From assembly GCA_018712705.1 (NCBI GenBank), contig DVGM01000009.1, positions 7,784 through 71,783 on the forward strand: 64,000 nucleotides of DNA. The letters are read 5' to 3'. Below, in pieces: positions 58,289-64,000 of the stretch. This DNA comes from Aphodousia faecalis (GTDB lineage: Bacteria > Pseudomonadota > Gammaproteobacteria > Burkholderiales > Burkholderiaceae_F). The translations under genes and the position numbers were made by a program. The notes beneath the pieces were generated by a model, which saw only the letters and a program-made list of their open reading frames with translations, ran no database searches and was not told where the DNA came from. Every line of letters starts with the position of its first letter. Positions within the stretch are counted from its first letter, which is position 1.

Positions 58289-60520
58289 ATGGAATACTAC
58301 TTTCTCGCTCTACTAGCCTTTCTCGGTCTGGTAGCCGTTTTTGATATTTTTGTTGGGGTCAGCAATGACGCCGTCAATTTTTTAAATTCGGCATTGGGCT
58401 GCCGAATTGCCTCCTTTAAAACCATCATGCTCGTGGCGAGCATTGGTGTCATGTTGGGCGCAACATTTTCGTCGGGCATGATGGAAATTGCCCGCTCTGG
58501 TGTTTTTAATCCGCAGATGTTCACCTTTTCCGAAATCATGGTGATCTTCTTTGCGGTAATGGTCACGGACATTATTTTGTTGGACCTTTTTAATTCGCTT
58601 GGCCTGCCGACATCAACCACGGTATCCATTGTTTTTGAATTATTGGGAAGTGCCTTGGTTGCCGCGGCTTATACACTCTTAATGGATGGAGCGTCGCTTG
58701 CGAATGTTATCGATTACATCAATAGCTCCAAGTCTCTGACAATTGTTTCCGGTATTTTAATTTCCGTGGCTGTGGCCTTCGTAACGGGTGCTGTTGTTCA
58801 ATACATCACCCGCCTGATATTTACTTTCAATTTTGAAAAGATGTACCGCCGCGTGGGCGGCGTTTTCGCCGGCATCGCTTTGACGGCCATTTTCTATTTT
58901 CTCGTGATGAAAGGAGCCAAGGGGGCAAGCTTCATGCAGCCCGAATGGATCCAGTTCATGAATGAAAATACTTGGCCAATTGTTGGAACCTTATTTGTGG
59001 TTCTTTCAGTTGTTTTTCACCTTCTCATCATTGTCTGCAACGTCAATATCTTCAAAATTGTGATTTTGGCCGGCACATTCTCTTTGGCTTTCGCATTTGC
59101 CGGCAATGACCTCGTGAACTTTGTCGGTGTTCCGCTTGCGGCTTGGGACTCCTATCAGGAATGGGTAGCATCAGGCGCTGCCGCCGAAGCCTTTACCATG
59201 GAAGGCCTTTTAAAACCGACAGTGGCTGCCACCGGCTTTCTGCTTTTCTCAGGCCTTGTCATGGTGCTCACGCTTTGGTTCTCGAAGAAAGCTCAAATCG
59301 TCATTCAAACATCCATTAATCTATCTTCCAGCAACTCCGGCGAACAGGAACAATTCGGAAGCTCCTTACCCGGACGCATGATTGTCCGAGCCAGTATGGG
59401 ACTGGGACAGGTTATTCACCAGATCATTCCAATTTCCGTCCAAAAAGGTATTGACCGTCGCTTTGAGCCCAAGAAACTTCAACGCGGTGAAACACCTCTG
59501 CCTTTTGACTACGTTCGCGCCTCGATTAATCTTGTCGTCAGCGCAGCATTGATCGCCTCGGCCACGAGCCTTCAGTTGCCTCTATCGACCACGTACGTCA
59601 CCTTCATGGTTGCCATGGGCTCGTCCTTTGCAGATGGCGCCTGGGATCGTGAAACGGCGGTTTACCGTATTTCCGGTGTGCTGACGGTGATCAGCGGTTG
59701 GTTCCTGACGGCCTTGAGCGCCTCAACCATGGCCGCCATCGTTTGCGGTTTTACGCTCTGGGGCGGACCGATTGCGGCATTGATTTTGGCAGTTGGATCA
59801 ACTGTTCTCTTAATCCGATCCAACCTTCGTGCAAAACTTGACACCGTCAATATGCGAGCCGATCTTGACACGCGTTATGACGCGAAAAAGGTTCAAGAAT
59901 TGGTCGATCAAAAGGCTGACGCAAGTTTTGAAAAAACGCTTACCGTTTTCAATCAATTGGTCCATGAATTTCTCAATGACAATGAGAGCGCCTTGCGTCG
60001 AGTAAAAACCAGTAGTTCCGATTTGTTCGATGAAATGAGCGCTGATCGGGGACTGTATTACCGCATGGCTAACTCAAGCTTTAAGCCTACCAAGGATGAC
60101 TTCGACGCCCGCTATTGCTACTACCGAATTTTCACCAATATTCGAGAAATCGGCCGTTCGCTGCAATCTTTGAGCAAGCAGGCCACCGATCACGTAGCCA
60201 ATCGCCATCGTATTTTCCAAGGCGACTTAAAAAATGACCTTTTAAGTCTCGTGGGTTATCTCGACAAAATCGCGACGGGTTCTGACAAAAAGTTGGATAT
60301 CCACGCCGTTCTTACCCACTCTAATGAAGCCATTGAGCTGATTGATCATATGCAGGCTGAACTTTTGCGCAAGATCCCCAATGCCGGCTTATCCGTTCGT
60401 GGCAGTGAGCTTTATTTAAATTTCCTGGTTTTCGCCCGCGAACTCGTTAATCGCTGTGCGATTGCGGCCGCGCTTGAAAACCGACTGGCAACAATTGTTG
60501 CCCAACCGTCCTCGAAGTAA
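58289..60520 (+). CDS. inorganic phosphate transporter, Pit/PHO4 family, with C-terminal cytoplasmic extension
   Basis: A 743-residue protein. The membrane part (about residues 1-545) has around ten helices and the inverted family signature in each half: GVSNDAVNFLNSALG near residue 25 and FAGNDLVNFVGVPLAAW near 270. The last 200 residues (from about 545) are soluble and helical, rich in charged residues, unlike the compact 500-residue E. coli PitA. Similar extensions resembling PhoU-type helices occur in other anaerobes. PHO boxes upstream suggest phosphate-starvation control. The ATG at 58289 starts the first helix; there is no clear ribosome site. Confidence 0.9.
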   Translation: MEYYFLALLAFLGLVAVFDIFVGVSNDAVNFLNSALGCRIASFKTIMLVASIGVMLGATFSSGMMEIARSGVFNPQMFTFSEIMVIFFAVMVTDIILLDLFNSLGLPTSTTVSIVFELLGSALVAAAYTLLMDGASLANVIDYINSSKSLTIVSGILISVAVAFVTGAVVQYITRLIFTFNFEKMYRRVGGVFAGIALTAIFYFLVMKGAKGASFMQPEWIQFMNENTWPIVGTLFVVLSVVFHLLIIVCNVNIFKIVILAGTFSLAFAFAGNDLVNFVGVPLAAWDSYQEWVASGAAAEAFTMEGLLKPTVAATGFLLFSGLVMVLTLWFSKKAQIVIQTSINLSSSNSGEQEQFGSSLPGRMIVRASMGLGQVIHQIIPISVQKGIDRRFEPKKLQRGETPLPFDYVRASINLVVSAALIASATSLQLPLSTTYVTFMVAMGSSFADGAWDRETAVYRISGVLTVISGWFLTALSASTMAAIVCGFTLWGGPIAALILAVGSTVLLIRSNLRAKLDTVNMRADLDTRYDAKKVQELVDQKADASFEKTLTVFNQLVHEFLNDNESALRRVKTSSSDLFDEMSADRGLYYRMANSSFKPTKDDFDARYCYYRIFTNIREIGRSLQSLSKQATDHVANRHRIFQGDLKNDLLSLVGYLDKIATGSDKKLDIHAVLTHSNEAIELIDHMQAELLRKIPNAGLSVRGSELYLNFLVFARELVNRCAIAAALENRLATIVAQPSSK

Positions 60521-60544
60521 GAGCTTGGGTGTTCTTGCTTCTTT

Positions 60545-60577
60545 CTCCACGTCGGGCAACTGACGTGGAGTTTTTTT
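60545..60577 (+). terminator. terminator of the phosphate transporter gene
   Basis: Perfect 8-bp stem CTCCACGT/ACGTGGAG followed by seven T residues. Confidence 0.92.
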
Positions 60578-60631
60578 CTTTTGTTAGGCCTCTCTATAAT
60601 TCAATACCTCTTTAACTGAAGTTTGATTTTT

Positions 60632-61489
60632 ATGTCGGATCATCGTTTAGGGATTGTTGTTGAGGGAGGCGGCATCCGTGGAATTTATGCTGCCGGTGTT
60701 TTAGATGTCCTGTCAGACCTAAATCTCCCCGTCAAAGGCGTTATTGGTGTATCAGCCGGCGCCGTTCACGGCTGTTCTTTTGTTTCCGGTCAAAAAGGCA
60801 GAAGTCTTCGTTTCTACAAACGCTTTTGCGGCGATGACCGTTTTTTCAGTTTTAAAACATTAATCAAAACCGGCAATATCGTAGACACCCAGTTTTGCTA
60901 TCACGATATCCCCTACATCTACGATCCGTTCGATAACGATACCTTTAAAAAATCCGGCATTGCTTACTATGTGACCTGTACCAATGTAGAAACCGGAGAG
61001 CCGGAATATCTGCATTTAACGGATATGGAAAAAGAAATTGACGGCTTGAGAGCTTCGGCGTCTCTGCCCTACGTTTCTCAAATCGTAGAATTTCGAGGCA
61101 AAAAGCTGCTCGATGGCGGCTGCTCTGACCGTATTCCTTTAAAAGCATTCGAAAAATTAGGGTATGACCGCAATATCGTCATTTCCACCCAACCGCGTGA
61201 ACACAAAGTCAAAGACCGAGATGCGTACCTAGCGAGACTCTTTTATAGAAAGTATCCCCAATTTTGTGAAACGTTTGCCCTGTCTCCTGTGGCTTATGAG
61301 CAAACACAAAAGGATATTGATGAGGCATCTCAAAAAGGCAACGCATTTGTTATTCGACCGCAGGCGTCTTTAGGAATTAAACGCCTGACTCATGATCCCC
61401 AAGACGTGCAGCGCGGCTACGACGCGGGACGACGAGATGCCCTAGCCCTGGTGCCCGCTCTGAAAAATTGGATTCGACAAGCTCTTTAA
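60632..61489 (+). CDS. patatin-like phospholipase family protein
   Basis: A 285-residue cytoplasmic lipase-fold protein of the YjjU type. It has the oxyanion loop EGGGIRG (11-17), the nucleophile motif GVSAG with Ser41, and the catalytic Asp161 in DGG. All catalytic parts are present. The DUF6363-like C-terminal region extends from about 180. It probably hydrolyses acyl chains of lipids. A -10 TATAAT lies 33 bases before the ATG. It is convergent with the M61 peptidase gene; the two stop codons overlap by palindromic TTAA. Confidence 0.9.
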   Translation: MSDHRLGIVVEGGGIRGIYAAGVLDVLSDLNLPVKGVIGVSAGAVHGCSFVSGQKGRSLRFYKRFCGDDRFFSFKTLIKTGNIVDTQFCYHDIPYIYDPFDNDTFKKSGIAYYVTCTNVETGEPEYLHLTDMEKEIDGLRASASLPYVSQIVEFRGKKLLDGGCSDRIPLKAFEKLGYDRNIVISTQPREHKVKDRDAYLARLFYRKYPQFCETFALSPVAYEQTQKDIDEASQKGNAFVIRPQASLGIKRLTHDPQDVQRGYDAGRRDALALVPALKNWIRQAL

Positions 61490-63240
61490 CGGTTTAACCA
61501 ACGGCAAAATGCTTTGCCGTTTGAATTGACGCTTAGCTTTATTTTGCGCGCGTCCGTCTTTCGGGGCTTCACGGAAAGTTCCTTCAAAAGACCGCTTCTA
61601 AATACGTGCAGGGAGAAAGATTTTGCTTGGCCGTAGCGCTTAAGAAGCTTCTCTAAATTGCTCTTGGTAACGCGGATGGAATCAATGGCAAGGAGTTCAT
61701 CACCAACACAAAGCCCCGCAAGCTCGGCGACTCCCGCTTCATCGAGTTGACTGACTTTAAGTGCGTTTGTTCCGGACAAGGTCGCCTGCAACACTTCCCG
61801 TTCAATGGGAAGTTTCTCTTCGCTCAAGTCAATGCCCATCGTTTTGAGTACACGCTTGTAGTCCGGTTCCTCGCAACCGTAAACCCAACGGTCGATTTCC
61901 TCACTCACGTCAATTCCGGTCGCCTCGAAAATGATCTCCGGCATCATCTCTTCATCTAGGCCAGCATAGTCTTTGCCCACCTCTTTAAATTGCTGCCACG
62001 CAAAACGCAAAACATCATCTAAAGAGTGTTTGCCTACGCTTTCTTTCTGAATGAAAGCGTCCAAGGCCATGGCAACAAGCGCCCCTTTGTCGTAGTAACT
62101 CGTGACCGAACGGCTTCGGTTGGTTCTGACTTTATAGTATTTAATCCAGGCGTCAAAGGAAGATTCGGCCAAACTTTGTCGATTTTTCGCGCTGGCCAAA
62201 TAATGACGATTCAAGGTTTCCGACAAAGATTCCAGATAGTTTTCCGTATCCGTTGCGCCGCTTCGCGCGGTCAACAGTGCGTCGTAATAACTTGTGAAAC
62301 CTTCAAAAACCCACAACAGGTTCGTGTAAGTTTCCTGCGTTAAGTCATAGGGAATAAAAACGGAAGGCTTGACCCGCTTAACCCACCAAGCATGAAAGTA
62401 CTCATGGGTAAAAAGCTCCAAAAGCTTAGCGTAACCGGCACTGATGGTTGTCTCACTCTCAATGGGTAAATCAAAAAAGGAAGCCGCCAGTGCAGTGCTT
62501 GCGCGGTGCTCGAGTCCTCCGTATAAATTCTCACTTAAATTTAAGAAGAAACAGTAAGATGCAAAAGGAGCTTTGCGTGTCTTTGGCTCAAAAAACGAAA
62601 TAACCGTTTCCACACAACGCTTAACATCGCTTTTGAGTCGTTGCCGGTCAAACGGCGGCACCTTCCCACTTAAAATGATTCGGTGGCAAACGCCATAAGC
62701 TTTGAATTCAATAGCTTGCCAGGGCCCGATTTCCATCGGCGAATCAATCAATTCATCGTAGTTTTCGGCCTGATAGCGTCCGAAGCCATTTTCTTTGATT
62801 TCAAGAGGTGAAAGCTCTGTTGCCACTTGCCAGCTGCCTACCCCTTTGGGTTCACAAATCTCTACTTCTATCGCCTCTTTTTCGCTTCCGATCGGGTACA
62901 GACACAAACTTGAGAAGGTTAAAAAACCTCTGTCAGTATCTAAATAAGCCCGCCGAACTGATGGGTCCTGGGCAAAGACTTCATAGCGGACGGTCACTGT
63001 CCGCTGTTTATCACCGAGCTGTACGCGCCACGTGCTTTTATCGACTTTGCGGCAGTCGAAAGACTGGCCGCCGCATAAAACATCCAAGGACTGAATTTCT
63101 GCTGCCATATCCCGAATCATGTAGCTGCCGGGAAGCCAGGCAGGCAGACGCAACAATAATTCATCGCAAGCGCTCAGTACCAATTCAACGTGAAATGTTC
63201 CTGAGTAAGGAACTGGAGTAACTGTATAACGCAATGTCAT
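61486..63240 (-). CDS. M61 family (glycyl aminopeptidase-like) metallopeptidase with PDZ domain
   Basis: A 584-residue zinc peptidase. The N-terminal part is a beta-rich domain (about 1-180). The zinc motif HEYFH is at residues 279-283, with GGLEHRAST before it, as in M61 peptidases. A PDZ domain covers about 480-570 (VSQLDEAGVAELAGLCVGDELLAID). No signal peptide is seen, so it acts in the cytoplasm. ATG at 63240 is preceded by AAGGAG; a GTG 17 codons upstream would overlap the neighbouring gene. It lies 34 bases after an Arg/Asp-rich gene on the same strand. Confidence 0.9.
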   Translation of the reverse strand: MTLRYTVTPVPYSGTFHVELVLSACDELLLRLPAWLPGSYMIRDMAAEIQSLDVLCGGQSFDCRKVDKSTWRVQLGDKQRTVTVRYEVFAQDPSVRRAYLDTDRGFLTFSSLCLYPIGSEKEAIEVEICEPKGVGSWQVATELSPLEIKENGFGRYQAENYDELIDSPMEIGPWQAIEFKAYGVCHRIILSGKVPPFDRQRLKSDVKRCVETVISFFEPKTRKAPFASYCFFLNLSENLYGGLEHRASTALAASFFDLPIESETTISAGYAKLLELFTHEYFHAWWVKRVKPSVFIPYDLTQETYTNLLWVFEGFTSYYDALLTARSGATDTENYLESLSETLNRHYLASAKNRQSLAESSFDAWIKYYKVRTNRSRSVTSYYDKGALVAMALDAFIQKESVGKHSLDDVLRFAWQQFKEVGKDYAGLDEEMMPEIIFEATGIDVSEEIDRWVYGCEEPDYKRVLKTMGIDLSEEKLPIEREVLQATLSGTNALKVSQLDEAGVAELAGLCVGDELLAIDSIRVTKSNLEKLLKRYGQAKSFSLHVFRSGLLKELSVKPRKTDARKIKLSVNSNGKAFCRWLNR

Positions 63241-63274
63241 TTCCACACACTCCTTGGCTGAGCGCTTTTTCTTA

Positions 63275-63880
63275 TCACTCGACCTTTTCACCCTCTACAG
63301 GCAAATCAAACCATTCTTCATCCTCGTCGGTCGTCTGGAATTCTGCCACCGGTTGAGCCTGAACAGCCACGGGTTCTTCGGGCGACTGTTTTACCTCCTC
63401 GGCCTGAGTATTTTCAATTTCACGGGTTGCTTGCTTAATGGCATCTTCACCCATGATGCCGGCCAAAGCAATCAAATGACGCAAGGCGGCATTGACAGCC
63501 TCGCTGGTAGCGAAAACGCGAGCCACATCCGCATCAAGCGTAATGAGCGCATTGCGGCTGGGAGCTGTTTGGCGACGGGCAACCGTGCCGCGTCCTGCCA
63601 TAGCGGCACGGGCTCGGGGACCGGACCGTACTCCGTATAGATTCTCAGCGAAATCGTCGCGACGCTTAGAGAAACCACCCCTGCGGTCATCTCTGCGTTT
63701 ATCACGGCGAGCAAAATTATCGTCACGACGTCCAAAGCCGTCTTCTCGACGATCAAATCGACGATCAGAACGGCGCTTGAAACCATCACGATCGTCAAAG
63801 CGGCGGTCTGAGCGACGCGGACGATCCTCAAAACCAAAATCATCACGATGGCTGCCCGCTTCTTCCCAAGGTTTACGCAT
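63275..63880 (-). CDS. Arg/Asp-rich protein of unknown function
   Basis: A 201-residue protein in three parts. The first 80 residues are low-complexity, with repeated RRSDRRFD, RRDDNFARRD and similar RD/RR/DR units plus Gly and Phe, as in disordered RNA-binding tails. A middle region (about 85-150) looks folded and helical, with NALITLDADVARVFATSEAV and NAALRHLIALAGIMG. The last 45 residues are acidic (TTDEDEEWFDLPVEGE). GGAAAA precedes the ATG. Opposite charges at the two ends suggest self-association or binding of RNA, which is inference. I do not recognise the family. The 120 bases after it to the window end show no gene. Confidence 0.7.
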   Translation of the reverse strand: MRKPWEEAGSHRDDFGFEDRPRRSDRRFDDRDGFKRRSDRRFDRREDGFGRRDDNFARRDKRRDDRRGGFSKRRDDFAENLYGVRSGPRARAAMAGRGTVARRQTAPSRNALITLDADVARVFATSEAVNAALRHLIALAGIMGEDAIKQATREIENTQAEEVKQSPEEPVAVQAQPVAEFQTTDEDEEWFDLPVEGEKVE

Positions 63881-64000
63881 TTTTTGTTTTCCTTTTATAA
63901 ACGCGCTTTGTAATCAATCAGTTGCGCGAATAGTTTATGTAAGATGGGCGCGATCTTAGCAGAAAACACAAAAAGTCATTGGAAATCGTGCATTAACATT

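Noticed and set aside
1..64000. tRNA, rRNA genes and CRISPR arrays
   Set aside because: No cloverleaf-like sequence with CCA-end context, no rRNA segment and no regularly spaced repeats were found by reading the intergenic regions.

Overview
The window looks like chromosome from an anaerobic or microaerophilic gut member of the Betaproteobacteria, order Burkholderiales, most like the Sutterellaceae (Sutterella/Parasutterella-type). This is inference from gene order and lifestyle, not from a search: the block nrdR-ribD-ribE-x-ribH-nusB-thiL-pgpA-pncC, the block tyrS/M23 peptidase-anmK/erpA, rplM-rpsI, and a heat-shock groESL promoter are betaproteobacterial. There are at least three C4-dicarboxylate carriers (DcuC, DctA, DcuA types), amino-acid ABC systems and M20 amidohydrolases, and no sugar-uptake genes. 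GC content looks moderate by eye and was not computed. No rRNA, tRNA or CRISPR array was seen.

Layout. 1-6.7 kb: end of an adenosine-deaminase-family gene, then a scavenging locus made of a possible leader peptide, a two-gene membrane protein (DUF3100-like), an AbgB-like M20 amidohydrolase, dcuC and an AbgA-like M20 amidohydrolase. 6.8-17.4 kb: a 60-residue orphan glycyl-radical (NrdD C-terminus-like) protein under a pair of NrdR boxes, a phosphoribosyltransferase, an EamA exporter, a nitronate monooxygenase/isochorismatase-like pair, mnmA, a UvrD/PcrA-like helicase, a membrane phosphoesterase, and a divergent AraC regulator/carboxymuconolactone-decarboxylase pair. 17.6-24.7 kb: a guanidine-II (mini-ykkC) riboswitch in front of gdx (sugE) and a flavin-binding PNPOx-like gene, an amino-acid ABC operon with two binding proteins, a pyridoxal-kinase-like gene and dacB. 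24.7-29 kb: groES-groEL behind a sigma-32 promoter, a YigZ-type protein and dctA.

29-35.6 kb: nrdA-nrdB (short, without ATP cones), a periplasmic rhodanese preceded by an 18-codon ORF ending in Cys-Cys-Ser-Gly, a truncated aldo/keto reductase next to what looks like a group II intron 3' end, and a second amino-acid ABC operon. 35.8-41.3 kb: pyrF, dcuA with a perfect FNR box, a LysR/cupin divergent pair and a CBS-domain membrane protein. 41.3-47.7 kb: one long minus-strand operon for riboflavin, NusB, thiamine and phospholipid genes, led by nrdR, with an old-yellow-enzyme gene in the slot where ribBA often sits. 47.7-48.6 kb: a gene graveyard holding a porin 3' remnant and a frameshifted ATPase remnant; the porin 3' flank is repeated just after nrdB. 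48.6-64 kb: housekeeping genes (PEBP-like, dtd, tyrS, M23 peptidase, anmK, erpA, rplM-rpsI, pyrG), a Pit-type phosphate transporter behind PHO boxes, a patatin-like lipase, an M61 peptidase and an Arg/Asp-rich protein of unknown role.

Themes. Deoxynucleotide supply appears at three places (nrdR, nrdAB, the mini-NrdD), and NrdR-like boxes lie before nrdR and the mini-NrdD but were not seen before nrdAB. Several short leader ORFs and RNA elements (guanidine-II riboswitch, Ser/Thr-rich leader, Cys-Cys leader, groES leader hairpin) suggest RNA-level control is common here.
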